Below are positions 17,924 through 26,979 of a stretch of DNA of 64,000 nucleotides, in pieces. This DNA comes from Bacteroidia bacterium (lineage in GTDB: Bacteria; Bacteroidota; Bacteroidia; Flavobacteriales; Flavobacteriaceae), in NCBI GenBank assembly GCA_030427585.1, contig JAUIBW010000029.1:1-64000 (forward strand), read 5' to 3'. Position 1 is the first letter of the stretch. Every line of letters starts with the position of its first letter. The translations under genes were made by a program, and so were the position numbers. Below the pieces are notes generated by a model, which searched no databases, was not told where the DNA came from, and saw only the letters and a list, made by a program, of their open reading frames with translations.

Positions 17924-18979
17924 CTAATTAATGGCTTTTACCACTTCTTTTTTAGCTTCTTTTTTAGTTCCATCAAATCCTTCTACTCCACCAACGGTTG
18001 TATATTTCATCACATACTTTTTATCTGGAAAGATTCTTTGGTAAGCACTCTGACACATAATCGCTGCTTCATGAAAACCAGAAAGAATTAATTTTAGCTT
18101 TCCTTTATATGTATTTACATCGCCAATAGCATATATTCCCGGAATATTGGTTTGATAATCGTATGAATTATCTACTTTGATCGCATTTTTTTCGATTTCT
18201 AATCCCCAATCTCCTATTGGTCCTAATTTTGGAGACAATCCAAATAACGGGATGAAGTAGTCTGTATCTAAAACAATTTCACCTTTTGTTTTGTGTTTTA
18301 TGCCAACCGCAGTAATATGATCATCACCTTTTAATTCTTTTACTTCAGCTTCAGTAATCAGGTTAACCTTTCCTAGTTTAGAAAGTTCTGCTACTCTTTC
18401 TACAGAATCTAAAGCTCCTCTAAATTCATTTCGTCTATGTACTAGTGTCACTTCACTAGCTACATCTGCCAGGAAAATCGACCAATCTAAAGCAGAATCT
18501 CCTCCTCCTGCAATTACAACTCTTTTGTCTCTATACACTTCTGGATCACGTATAATATACGCTACTCCTTTATCTTCGAAATCTGCAATATTTGGGATGG
18601 GTGGTTTACGAGGCTCGAAAGAACCCAATCCTCCTGCAATTGCAACTACCGGCGCATTATGTTGTGTTCCTTTATTGGTAGTTATCAAAAAAGTATCATC
18701 TTCTAATTTCTCGATAGTTTCTGCTCTTTCGCCAAGGGTAAACCCAGGTTTAAAAGGTTTTATTTGTTCCATCAGGTTATCTACCAATTCTCCTGCAAGT
18801 ATTTCTGGAAAACCAGGAATATCATATATTGGTTTTTTGGGATATATTTCTGAGCATTGCCCACCTGGTTGTGGTAAGGCATCAATAAGATGCGTCTTTA
18901 ACTTCAGTAATCCTGCTTCAAAAACAGTAAATAATCCTGTTGGTCCCGCTCCGATTATTAAAATATCAGTCTTGATCAT
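17924..18979 (-). CDS. Ferredoxin--NADP reductase, thioredoxin-reductase-like type
   Basis: A 351-residue FAD/NAD(P)H flavoprotein. The FAD site is IIGAGPTGLF near the N-terminus, the NADPH site VIAGGGDSALDW near residue 165, and the flavin-contact motif is GIYAIGDVNTYKGKLKLI. It lacks the CxxC of thioredoxin reductase, which fits type-2 FNR. Being last in the sulfate-reduction operon, it probably supplies electrons via ferredoxin to the sulfite reductase. Its start overlaps the precorrin-2 dehydrogenase gene by 14 bases. Confidence 0.88.
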   Translation of the reverse strand: MIKTDILIIGAGPTGLFTVFEAGLLKLKTHLIDALPQPGGQCSEIYPKKPIYDIPGFPEILAGELVDNLMEQIKPFKPGFTLGERAETIEKLEDDTFLITTNKGTQHNAPVVAIAGGLGSFEPRKPPIPNIADFEDKGVAYIIRDPEVYRDKRVVIAGGGDSALDWSIFLADVASEVTLVHRRNEFRGALDSVERVAELSKLGKVNLITEAEVKELKGDDHITAVGIKHKTKGEIVLDTDYFIPLFGLSPKLGPIGDWGLEIEKNAIKVDNSYDYQTNIPGIYAIGDVNTYKGKLKLILSGFHEAAIMCQSAYQRIFPDKKYVMKYTTVGGVEGFDGTKKEAKKEVVKAIN

Positions 18980-19568
18980 TTTTCAACTTCTTTTTTCCTA
19001 TTAATCCTTTGGTAAATTCGTTTAGTGTCTCCACTTTTTCTTCAAAATTACCTTTTATTGTTTTTCTGTACTCGTTTAAATTTTTAACTAAATCATCAAT
19101 ATTTTCGGGTATCGCTTCCTCAAAAAACTGACGTAATCGTTTGGCTGTAGTTGGTGATTTCCCATTAGTAGAGATTGCCACTTTTACATTGCCTTTGGTT
19201 ACAATCGCACCCATATAAAAATCACAATACGGTGGATTATCTGCTACATTAACCAGTATACTTTGTTTCCTGCAGTCTTTATACACCTGCATATTAACTT
19301 TGGGAACATCTGTAGTAGCAATCACAATATGTTTTCCTTTGAGAAAACGTTTGTGATATTTTTTATGTATCATTTCCACTCCAAACTTTTTTGCTAATAC
19401 TATTGTACCTTCTCTAAACATCGATGATACTATAGTTACTTTGGCGTCTGGGCTGGACTTTAATAAGAACATAAGTTTTTCTTCTGCTACATTTCCTCCT
19501 CCTACGATAAGGGTTTCAAGGTTTGCAGCCTTTAAAAAAACCGGATATAAATTGTTTCTTTCTTTCAT
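18966..19568 (-). CDS. Precorrin-2 dehydrogenase / sirohydrochlorin ferrochelatase
   Basis: A 200-residue protein of the SirC/Met8/CysG N-terminal type. The NAD site LIVGGGNVAEEKL is followed by the dimer-and-chelatase part with ISTNGKSPTTAKRLRQF. It oxidises precorrin-2 to sirohydrochlorin and may insert iron to make siroheme for the sulfite reductase. It lies between the SUMT gene (21-base gap) and the FNR gene. Whether this short form has the chelatase activity cannot be decided by eye. Confidence 0.88.
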   Translation of the reverse strand: MKERNNLYPVFLKAANLETLIVGGGNVAEEKLMFLLKSSPDAKVTIVSSMFREGTIVLAKKFGVEMIHKKYHKRFLKGKHIVIATTDVPKVNMQVYKDCRKQSILVNVADNPPYCDFYMGAIVTKGNVKVAISTNGKSPTTAKRLRQFFEEAIPENIDDLVKNLNEYRKTIKGNFEEKVETLNEFTKGLIGKKKLKNDQD

Positions 19569-19589
19569 TTTTAAGCTGATCCCGAACTA

Positions 19590-20372
19590 TTAAGATACAA
19601 TTTCTTCCTGAACTTCATTATAAATTGAAGCTAGTCGAACTCGTTGGTTTACTACTTCTCCTATTATAATAATGGCTGGCGAGGATAATTCTTTTTCTAA
19701 AACTATTTCCTCAATATTTTCTATTGTACCGTATCCAAACTTCTCTTTTTCTGTGGTTCCGTTTTGGATAATAGCTACCGGAATGTCTTGCTTATTTTCG
19801 GCAGCAAAGATACTAACTATTTCATTCAACTTACTCATTCCCATCAAAATTACCACAGTTGCATTTGATTTTGCTGCCAGGCATATATCCTGTGATAATT
19901 TGTGGGATTTTGTAGTTCCTGTAATCACCCAAAAACTTTCTGAGGACCCTCTTTTTGTTAATGGGATTCCCTGATATGCCGGAACGGCTAAGGATGATGA
20001 TATACCGGGAACCATATAAGACGCTATATCAAACTGTTGCACATAATCAATCTCTTCTGCTCCGCGCCCAAAAATAAAAGGATCTCCTCCTTTTAATCGC
20101 ACTACATGTCCATGACTTTTAGCTCTACTTACTATTAATTCATTAATCTGTTCTTGTTGATATGCATAACATCCTTTTCTTTTACCGACAAATATTTTCT
20201 CTGCTTTAGGTGCATAACTCAATAAGGTTTCATTAATGAGCGCATCATATAACACCACATCTGCAGATTCTAAAGCTTTAATTGCTTTAAGAGTGATCAA
20301 ATCCGGATCTCCCGGACCTGCTCCTACTACTGTTAATTTTGGTGTTCTATTATTCATTATTTCTTTATGCAT
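19590..20372 (-). CDS. cobA: Uroporphyrinogen-III C-methyltransferase
   Basis: A 260-residue SUMT that adds two SAM-derived methyl groups to uroporphyrinogen III to give precorrin-2. Motifs: VVGAGPGDPDLITLKA, VVLYDALI, VRLKGGDPFIFGRG and VPGISS. It begins within the end of the sulfite reductase gene (8-base overlap), so siroheme synthesis is directly coupled to the enzyme that uses it. Confidence 0.93.
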   Translation of the reverse strand: MHKEIMNNRTPKLTVVGAGPGDPDLITLKAIKALESADVVLYDALINETLLSYAPKAEKIFVGKRKGCYAYQQEQINELIVSRAKSHGHVVRLKGGDPFIFGRGAEEIDYVQQFDIASYMVPGISSSLAVPAYQGIPLTKRGSSESFWVITGTTKSHKLSQDICLAAKSNATVVILMGMSKLNEIVSIFAAENKQDIPVAIIQNGTTEKEKFGYGTIENIEEIVLEKELSSPAIIIIGEVVNQRVRLASIYNEVQEEIVS

Positions 20373-22455
20373 TTTCTACTTCAATGGCTCTAAACTCCTG
20401 TACTTTTTGCAAAAATTGTTCTGCATTTTTAATATAATCTACTGCAAAATCTCTGGTAGGTGCATTTTTTTGAAGCTGATAAATCAAATCTGTAAATGTT
20501 CCTTCTAATTGTACTTTTCCGCTTACCACAAATTCTTCATCAAACTGACTTATAATTCTTGCGTGAGTGTTTGTCTTTTTGTTTTCGGCCAATAACAACG
20601 CTTTTGCAGAGTTTACTAATGAGCTGTATGCATGATACACAGCATCTGAGTACACCTCATTCTTAAAAGATATTTTTGCGTTTTCTATTTTCTCTTCACT
20701 TTCTAAGAACAGGGTAGCTATTAAATCTATAACTACTCCAGCACATTCTCCCACGCCAATTGCCTTTACATAATTCTCTTCTGTTCCCCAATCGATAAAG
20801 TCTTCTTGAGTAAGGTTATCTACATTGGATAAATCGGTAAGAAAGTCATAGAAATACTTTTCACCTTGATTTGTGTAGTACTCTATAAAGGTTTTACCAT
20901 TTGCATTTGCTTCAAAATCATTAAGAATCCTGCGTAATGCTTCTGGCCCTCTTCTACTAGGTATTTTCACTACTTTATCTGCAAAACGGCCATTACCATC
21001 TCCCAAATTCCCTCCTCCTAATAGTACTTGTAATGCAGGTGCAACTAATTTATCTTTGGTACGTACGGACATTCCCTGAAAGCCAATATTTGCCATATTA
21101 TGTTGCCCGCAAGCATTCATACATCCGCTAATTTTGATTACTAAATCTTCCTTTTCGAGATATTGAGGGTATTCTGTCTTGATAACACGTTCTAGCTCCT
21201 CGGCAATACCTGTACTACTAGCTATTCCTAAATTACAGGTATCTGTTCCCGGACAAGCTGTTATATCTACTGCTTTGTTATATCCTGATTCTACAAACCC
21301 TAATTTCTCTAATTCCTGATAAAAGAATGGCAACGCATCTTCTTTTACAAAAGGGATCAAAATATTCTGACGCAATGATAGTCGTATCTCTCCTGCTGCA
21401 TATCTCTCTACTAAATCCGCCAGCAACCTGGCTTTATCGGTATAAAAATCGCCTAATAATACTTTAATACCTATAGCTACATACCCTTTTTGTTTTTGAG
21501 CAATTACATTGGTAGATTTCCACAAATCAAAAGCTTTTTGATTTTTGATCTGTACCTGAGGTATTTCGACTTCAACAGGAGTTGATATTTTATATGATTC
21601 TGCATCGATCACAACAGTTTTTTGGGCTATTGCATTTTGTTCTGCTTGTACTAATTCTTTGAACGCTTCAAGACCTATGTCTTTAAGTAAAAACTTCATT
21701 CTTGCTTTGGCTCTACTTTTACGTTCTCCATGGCGATCAAAAACTCTTAATACTCCCTCCATTAAAGGAATGATCTTTTCTGATGGTAAGAAATTATATA
21801 ACTCATCTGCATGTCTTGGTTGCGACCCCAGTCCACCACCTAGCATTACTTTAAATCCTCGAACTCCATTTTCTATTTTAGCAATAAAGCCCAGATCATG
21901 CATGTAAGAAAGCCCGGTATCTTCTTCTGTTCCTGAAAAAGAGACTTTAAATTTACGTCCCATTTCCTGGCAGATAGGATTTCTTAAAAAGAAACGAAAT
22001 AACGCATCTGCATAAGGAGATACATCAAAAGGTTCTTTTGGATCAATTCCTGCAGTTTCTGATGCGGTTACATTACGTACTGTATTACCACAAGCTTCTC
22101 TTAAGGTTACATCATCTTTTTCTAATTCTGCCCAAAGTTCTGGAGTTCTATTTAAATCTACATAGTGAATCTGAATATCCTGACGTGTAGTGATATGCAG
22201 TCTTCCCCTAGAATACTCATCAGAAACTTCGCAAATACGCCTTAGTTGGTTACTCAACACTTTACCATAGGGTAGCTTAATACGAATCATTTGCACTCCT
22301 TCCTGGCGTTGACCATATACACCACGTGCCAAACGAAGGCTACGAAACTTCTCTTCATCAATCTTACCCTCATGAAACTGCTCAATCTTATTAGCTAATT
22401 CTATAACATCTTTTTGAACAATTGGATTTTCTATTTCGGTTCTAAAACTTTGCAT
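20365..22455 (-). CDS. Siroheme sulfite reductase with a C-terminal HEPN-like domain
   Basis: A 696-residue enzyme with the nitrite/sulfite reductase layout: ferredoxin-like and siroheme domains in tandem. The 4Fe-4S/siroheme cysteines are in TACPGTDTCNLG and SGCMNACGQH. The siroheme arginine-rich part is RLHITTRQDIQIHYV. After about residue 585 comes an extra helical part (ENAKISFKNEVYSDAVYHAY...LVNSAKALLLAENK) that looks like a HEPN domain without an evident R-x4-6-H RNase motif. Its place in the cys operon makes sulfite, not nitrite, the likely substrate. Confidence 0.88.
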   Translation of the reverse strand: MQSFRTEIENPIVQKDVIELANKIEQFHEGKIDEEKFRSLRLARGVYGQRQEGVQMIRIKLPYGKVLSNQLRRICEVSDEYSRGRLHITTRQDIQIHYVDLNRTPELWAELEKDDVTLREACGNTVRNVTASETAGIDPKEPFDVSPYADALFRFFLRNPICQEMGRKFKVSFSGTEEDTGLSYMHDLGFIAKIENGVRGFKVMLGGGLGSQPRHADELYNFLPSEKIIPLMEGVLRVFDRHGERKSRAKARMKFLLKDIGLEAFKELVQAEQNAIAQKTVVIDAESYKISTPVEVEIPQVQIKNQKAFDLWKSTNVIAQKQKGYVAIGIKVLLGDFYTDKARLLADLVERYAAGEIRLSLRQNILIPFVKEDALPFFYQELEKLGFVESGYNKAVDITACPGTDTCNLGIASSTGIAEELERVIKTEYPQYLEKEDLVIKISGCMNACGQHNMANIGFQGMSVRTKDKLVAPALQVLLGGGNLGDGNGRFADKVVKIPSRRGPEALRRILNDFEANANGKTFIEYYTNQGEKYFYDFLTDLSNVDNLTQEDFIDWGTEENYVKAIGVGECAGVVIDLIATLFLESEEKIENAKISFKNEVYSDAVYHAYSSLVNSAKALLLAENKKTNTHARIISQFDEEFVVSGKVQLEGTFTDLIYQLQKNAPTRDFAVDYIKNAEQFLQKVQEFRAIEVENA

Positions 22456-22561
22456 TTTTTTTCGTATTTCTGCCTTTAAAAAAGGTCATAGTTATGACTT
22501 TTGTATGATGGTTTTACGGGTTCTATTTTTCTGTTTTTCTTCCTATAAAAAATGACTTCTA

Positions 22562-23809
22562 TTATTCTATAAAGCCAACTCCTGAAGTAGTATTAGTTTG
22601 TGAATCTATTAATATAAATGACCCTGAAGCTTTGTTTTTAACATAAGAGTCAATCGCTAAAGGTTTGCTCAACTGCATCTGAACTTTTCCTATTTCGTTT
22701 AAACTCAAAGCATTTTTTGAAGTATCTTCTCCAGAAAAATCAGTTGCTATGGTTCCGTCTATGCTCTTCACTTTTGCTAGAATTCTATTACTTCCACTTT
22801 GTATAAAATAATTTGTTCCTGGATTTAGGTCTTTACTGTCCATCCAGCATACTGTTGCAGTAAGTTGTTTTTCTACACGAGGTTTTTCTGATGATTTTAC
22901 AATCATATCTCCCCGACTTACATTTACATCATCTTCTAATGTAATTGTACAAGAACTCCCTCTACCTGCAGTATCAAATTTCTGATCGAAAAAGTAAATT
23001 TCTTTTACTTTTGATGTAGTTAATGAAGGCAAAATTGTTACTTCATCCCCAACCGAAAGATCGCCTCCATATAATTTACCTGCATATCCTCTAAAATCAT
23101 GAAATTCATCTTTTTTAGGACGAATTACGGTTTGAATTGGAAAACGTACCTGAGCTTTTTCATATACATCCTGAGCATCTAATTTCTCTAAGTGCTCTAG
23201 TAAAGTTTGCCCGGTATACCATGGGGTGTTCTCAGATTTATCTACCACGTTATCGCCCTGCAATGCACTTACTGGGATAAATGTTATATTCTGTTCTTTG
23301 TAATCGCTTTTTTCGATTAATGTTTTAAAATCGGCTTTAATAGCTTTATATTTTTCCTGAGAAAAATCTACTAAATCCATTTTGTTAACGGCTACAATTA
23401 CGTCTTTAACTCTTAACAGATTATTGATAAAAAAGTGACGATAGGTTTGTTCTATTACACCTTTACGAGCATCTACCAGAATGATAGAGGCTTGTGATGT
23501 CGATGCTCCTGTAACCATATTTCTGGTATATTCGATATGCCCAGGGGTATCGGCTATAATATAACTTTTGGTCTTTGTAGAAAAGTAGATATGGGCAACA
23601 TCTATAGTAATTCCTTGTTCACGTTCGGCTACTAATCCATCTGTAGCCAACGAAAAATCTAAATAATCAAAACCGTTAGCTTTGCTTCTGGTTTCAATGG
23701 CTTCTAATTTATCTGTAGTTAATGATTTAGTATCATATAGAATACGACCGATCAAGGTACTTTTACCATCATCTACACTTCCTGCTGTTGCTATTTTTAA
23801 TACATCCAT
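22562..23809 (-). CDS. cysN: Sulfate adenylyltransferase subunit 1 (GTPase)
   Basis: A 415-residue GTPase from the start at 23809, which gives the typical MDVLKIATAGSVDDGKST; an in-frame ATG at 23851 would add 14 atypical residues. G motifs: AGSVDDGKST, DTPGHIEYTRNM, AVNKMDLVDF. It drives CysD-catalysed adenylation of sulfate by GTP hydrolysis. There is no fused APS kinase at the C-terminus, which ends near VGFIE. Confidence 0.93.
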   Translation of the reverse strand: MDVLKIATAGSVDDGKSTLIGRILYDTKSLTTDKLEAIETRSKANGFDYLDFSLATDGLVAEREQGITIDVAHIYFSTKTKSYIIADTPGHIEYTRNMVTGASTSQASIILVDARKGVIEQTYRHFFINNLLRVKDVIVAVNKMDLVDFSQEKYKAIKADFKTLIEKSDYKEQNITFIPVSALQGDNVVDKSENTPWYTGQTLLEHLEKLDAQDVYEKAQVRFPIQTVIRPKKDEFHDFRGYAGKLYGGDLSVGDEVTILPSLTTSKVKEIYFFDQKFDTAGRGSSCTITLEDDVNVSRGDMIVKSSEKPRVEKQLTATVCWMDSKDLNPGTNYFIQSGSNRILAKVKSIDGTIATDFSGEDTSKNALSLNEIGKVQMQLSKPLAIDSYVKNKASGSFILIDSQTNTTSGVGFIE

Positions 23810-23957
23810 CTTATTTTGGTTGATGGTTAATAGTTTTTTATTGAAGGCCATTTTTATGACTTATAAAAGACTCCCTTACTAATACTATCACCAATTATTT
23901 TGATCCTTAATTTATATCTTCACTAATTATTAGAAAACTAATAACCTGCAATTAATT

Positions 23958-24917
23958 TTAGAAATATCCTTGTTGTTTTCGTTTTTCCATCGCGGCTTCT
24001 GATCGTTTATCATCAATACGGGCTCCTCGTTCTGAAATTGTAGATTCTCTGATCTCTGATACTACTTTATCTATAGTGATTGCATCAGAAAGGACAGCTG
24101 CAGTACATGACATATCACCAACAGTTCTAAAACGCACCATTCTTTCTTCTACCACTTCATTATCCTCTCTATACACCACATCATCTTCGGCAGACCAAAT
24201 CATCCCATCTCTTACGAATGTTTTGCGGGTATGGGCAAAATATATAGACGGAATTTCGATTCCTTCTTTCTGGATATAACTCCATACATCTAATTCTGTC
24301 CAGTTACTAATTGGAAATACTCTTACATTTTGACCTAAATCAATTTTTCCGTTAAGGTGATCAAACAACTCAGGACGTTGGTTTTTCTCATCCCATTGAC
24401 CAAAATCATCTCTAACAGAGAATATACGTTCTTTGGCTCTGGCCTTTTCTTCATCTCTACGAGCTCCACCAATAGCTGCATCAAACTTAAATTCTTCCAG
24501 AGCATCTAAAAGTGTGGTAGTTTGTAAACTGTTACGGCTAGCATATTTTCCTTTTTCTTCTATAACCTTGCCTTGATCAATAGAATCCTGAACGTTACGA
24601 ACAATAAGTTCTACTCCTAATTCTTTAACTAATCGATCTCTAAATTCTATAGTTTCGGGAAAATTATGTCCCGTATCAATATGTAATAAGGGGAAAGGAA
24701 TTTTTCCGGGATAAAATGCTTTCTGAGCTAATCGCACTAAAGTAATAGAGTCTTTCCCTCCAGAAAAAAGTAATACTGGTTTTTCAAACTGTGCTACTAC
24801 TTCTCTAAAAATATAAATTGCTTCACTCTCCAAAGGATTTACCTTAAGAACAGATGCTCCAGCCAGATTACCTGCTGTCCCTTCTAATTGTTCTATTTTC
24901 TTTTCTAGTATTTCCAT
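23958..24917 (-). CDS. cysD: Sulfate adenylyltransferase subunit 2
   Basis: A 319-residue PP-loop ATP pyrophosphatase with LLFSGGKDSITLVRLA at about residue 50, forming APS from sulfate and ATP together with CysN. The C-terminus ends with RIDDKRSEAAMEKRKQQGYF, as in typical CysD. It is placed between cysH and cysN. Confidence 0.94.
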   Translation of the reverse strand: MEILEKKIEQLEGTAGNLAGASVLKVNPLESEAIYIFREVVAQFEKPVLLFSGGKDSITLVRLAQKAFYPGKIPFPLLHIDTGHNFPETIEFRDRLVKELGVELIVRNVQDSIDQGKVIEEKGKYASRNSLQTTTLLDALEEFKFDAAIGGARRDEEKARAKERIFSVRDDFGQWDEKNQRPELFDHLNGKIDLGQNVRVFPISNWTELDVWSYIQKEGIEIPSIYFAHTRKTFVRDGMIWSAEDDVVYREDNEVVEERMVRFRTVGDMSCTAAVLSDAITIDKVVSEIRESTISERGARIDDKRSEAAMEKRKQQGYF

Positions 24918-24938
24918 TCTTATCTTTTTCGTAATTTA

Positions 24939-25565
24939 TTAGTTAGTATGTAACCCACACTCTCTATTCTCCAACACTTTAGTTGGATCAAAATATTTAA
25001 ATTCGTTAGGTAATTTATGTTCTTCTAAATACACATCTAACTCTTCATCACTGTAATAGTAAAACGGGCTTACTTTTAAAATTCCATCTTTACCCATACT
25101 TACAATATCCAGCGAATCCCTAAGCGCTGTTTGCCCTTTTCTAAGGTTTGTAAACCAAACATCGGGAGTAAAATCAGACATTGCTCTTCTAAATGGTTCT
25201 AATTTTACTTGTTCTGTAAAAATTTTGTGTTTGGGATCATCAATATCCGGAATCCCCATAGTTACATCTCTATATGCTGCGGTCTGTTTAGGTACGTATA
25301 ATTTAATATTTAGCCCTAACATATCAATAATCTCTTCTGCATGTCTGTAGGTGTTTGGAGTATTATATCCAGAGTCACACCATATTACTGGAATGTCTGA
25401 TAATGCTTTTGAGCAAACATTAAGAATTGCAGCTTCATATGGTCTAAAATTAGTAGTTACAACAGGAGTCTTTGCTTTTAAAACTGCCCATTGCGTAATT
25501 TCTAAAGGTGTTTTATCCTTTAGAGACTTATTTAAATTTTCTATTTCTTTTTCTGTTAAACTCAT
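24939..25565 (-). CDS. cysH: Phosphoadenylyl-sulfate (PAPS/APS) reductase
   Basis: A 208-residue reductase with IPVIWCDSGYNTPNTYRHAEEI and the catalytic C-terminal Cys in RECGLHTN. I find none of the paired CC/CxxC cysteines that bind the 4Fe-4S cluster in plant-type APS reductases, so it resembles the cluster-free PAPS type. It reduces the activated sulfate to sulfite using thioredoxin or glutaredoxin. No APS kinase gene is seen in this operon (see findings). Confidence 0.88.
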   Translation of the reverse strand: MSLTEKEIENLNKSLKDKTPLEITQWAVLKAKTPVVTTNFRPYEAAILNVCSKALSDIPVIWCDSGYNTPNTYRHAEEIIDMLGLNIKLYVPKQTAAYRDVTMGIPDIDDPKHKIFTEQVKLEPFRRAMSDFTPDVWFTNLRKGQTALRDSLDIVSMGKDGILKVSPFYYYSDEELDVYLEEHKLPNEFKYFDPTKVLENRECGLHTN

Positions 25566-25598
25566 AGCCTACTATACTTGTTTTTTATACTATAGCAA

Positions 25599-25865
25599 TT
25601 ATTTTCCCCATTTAATACGGTTCCAAATTCTTTCGTGAAAAAAATACAGAATCATTTTTGTCACAAAATCAATAGATGCAATCGAAGTAGCAAGAGCGAT
25701 CTCTCCTGTCAACACATAAGACACTATTAACGTATCTAATGTACCTACAACTCTCCAGCTTACTGCTTTTGCGATACTACGTATTGGTTTCTCAGAGGTT
25801 TTATCACCTTGATACGTTGTTTTCTGCGTAGCCACTTTATCTAATATCATTTGATCTAAAATCAT
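25599..25865 (-). CDS. DUF2061 small membrane protein at the head of the cys operon
   Basis: An 88-residue protein with the DUF2061 pattern KPIRSIAKAVSWRVVGTLDTLIVSYVLTG followed by two hydrophobic segments and FFHERIWNRIKWG. The function is unknown. It is the first gene of the operon, 33 bases from cysH. DUF2061 genes are often near sulfate assimilation genes in Bacteroidota, which suggests a link to sulfate or sulfite handling at the membrane. Confidence 0.85.
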   Translation of the reverse strand: MILDQMILDKVATQKTTYQGDKTSEKPIRSIAKAVSWRVVGTLDTLIVSYVLTGEIALATSIASIDFVTKMILYFFHERIWNRIKWGK

Positions 25866-25887
25866 TTTTTTCTACAAAACTCTATTA

Positions 25888-26028
25888 CCCTATCGGAATA
25901 GTAGATTATTAAACAAATGTATATATAATATTTTGTTTATAGCATAAAAATCTCAAAAGTTCTTATAGAAAATCATAAGAATTACGATATCTTTAACAAA
26001 AACCCTAGTAACTTAGTAGATTATTAAA
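25888..26028. repeat. Spaced direct repeat CCCTA-N6-TAGTAGATTATTAAA
   Basis: The block CCCTA, six variable bases, then TAGTAGATTATTAAA occurs at 25888-25913 and again at 26003-26028, 115 bp apart. In both copies CTA-N6-TAG is kept. A partial inverted copy, AATCTACTATT, lies at 26062-26072. All fall in the 335-base divergent gap between the cys operon and the lipoprotein gene at 26201; nothing else is evident in that gap. Confidence 0.6.
25890..25921 (-). promoter_or_regulatory. Promoter box and candidate operator of the cys operon
   Basis: On the minus strand TACATTTG (25914-25921) fits the TAnnTTTG -7 box, placing the start of transcription near 25907. Just inside the transcript lies the palindrome CTATCGGAATAG (25890-25901). 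An operator at about +7 to +18 would suit a repressor. No good -33 TTG is seen at the usual distance, so the promoter may need an activator. I cannot name the regulator. Confidence 0.45.
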
Positions 26029-26200
26029 TCAATCTTTGAATCATTAGATATTTTATTAAAGAATCTACTATTAAACTTTTATTAATTATCCTTAAAAATC
26101 ACATAAAAAGAGATTTCGTCTAGAAAAAATGACAATATGTAAATTTCTAATTCGTTGATGAGTTGATAAAAGTAATATTAACCCAAAATATATAATCGAA

Positions 26201-26740
26201 ATGAAAAGATTTGCAATGCTTTTATGTTTAGCGACTACTTTACTATTTGTTTCTTGCAACAATGATGATGCTCCAATTGAAATTGATCAATCTCTAATCC
26301 CTGGAGAATGGAGTCTCACAGAAGTCAAATCTGAAAATGGAAAAGTTACTGCTACTATCGAAAATATACCTGTGAATGGTGATTATTCTATATCAGGTAA
26401 GGATTATACTGCAGAAGCTATTTTTACAGAAGTTTCTGATGCTACTAAACCCAATACTTTTGTTAGTTCTGGAGGGTTTACATTAGTGGCAAAAATAACT
26501 ATCCCCACACAATCTATTGATTATGAAGAATCAATTCCAGATTTTATTGGAGCAGGAGAGTGGAAAATAGATGGAACTAAATTAATTACTATTGTTGCTG
26601 AAAAAGAAGTGTCGTTTGATATTATGGCATTAACAGCGCAAACTATGAATATAAAAAAAGACATCAAAGAAACGATAGAACAACAAGGAATCGCTTTTGA
26701 AGTTACCGGAAGTCAAATTTTTACTCTCACAAAAAAATAA
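26201..26740 (+). CDS. Small lipocalin-like lipoprotein
   Basis: A 179-residue lipoprotein with lipobox LFVSCNND (Cys19). After a short Asp/Asn-rich linker the sequence LIPGEWSLTEVKSENG and alternating strands ending ITGSQIFTLTKK-like resemble the lipocalin-like domain of Bacteroidota lipoproteins. No function can be given. It is followed by a strong terminator and stands alone. Confidence 0.7.
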   Translation: MKRFAMLLCLATTLLFVSCNNDDAPIEIDQSLIPGEWSLTEVKSENGKVTATIENIPVNGDYSISGKDYTAEAIFTEVSDATKPNTFVSSGGFTLVAKITIPTQSIDYEESIPDFIGAGEWKIDGTKLITIVAEKEVSFDIMALTAQTMNIKKDIKETIEQQGIAFEVTGSQIFTLTKK

Positions 26741-26770
26741 GGTTATAAGCTTCTTAATTCTTTGAATAAA

Positions 26771-26799
26771 AAAACTGAGAAATTTCTCAGTTTTTTTTA
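26771..26799 (+). terminator. Rho-independent terminator after the lipocalin-like gene
   Basis: AAAACTGAGAAA / TTTCTCAGTTTT is a perfect stem running into eight T, about 30 bases after the stop. Confidence 0.9.
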
Positions 26800-26846
26800 T
26801 TTGCTCATTTTCCTAAAACCTGTTTCTATAATCAAAAATACATATT

Positions 26847-26892
26847 CCCCTGTTTACAGGGGTCTACATACTATATTGAAATTTTAAATTTG
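26847..26892 (+). promoter_or_regulatory. Hairpin and possible -7 box upstream of the Cys-rich peptides
   Basis: CCCCTG-ttta-CAGGGG (26847-26862) is a GC-rich palindrome in very AT-rich DNA, and TAAATTTG (26885-26892) fits TAnnTTTG. The distance from palindrome to box would place a bound regulator at the -33 region, where no TTG is visible. The ATG is 88 bases further on. Confidence 0.35.
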
Positions 26893-26979
26893 AGAAACTA
26901 AATTATAGAATTGTTCATTTAACCAATAACACCCCAATTTAAAGGTGCAATTCTATTCATTCTTAAAACAAATTATATT

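Noticed and set aside
20365-20700. HEPN toxin activity of the sulfite reductase tail
   Set aside because: I see no R-x4-6-H motif and the domain is fused to an essential biosynthetic enzyme, with no antitoxin-like neighbour.
24939-25565. Iron-sulfur APS reductase
   Set aside because: The paired CC and CxxC cluster ligands are absent; only the catalytic ECGLH cysteine is present.
26847-26862. The CCCCTG/CAGGGG hairpin as terminator of the lipoprotein gene
   Set aside because: There is no T-run behind it and a strong terminator already lies at 26771-26799.
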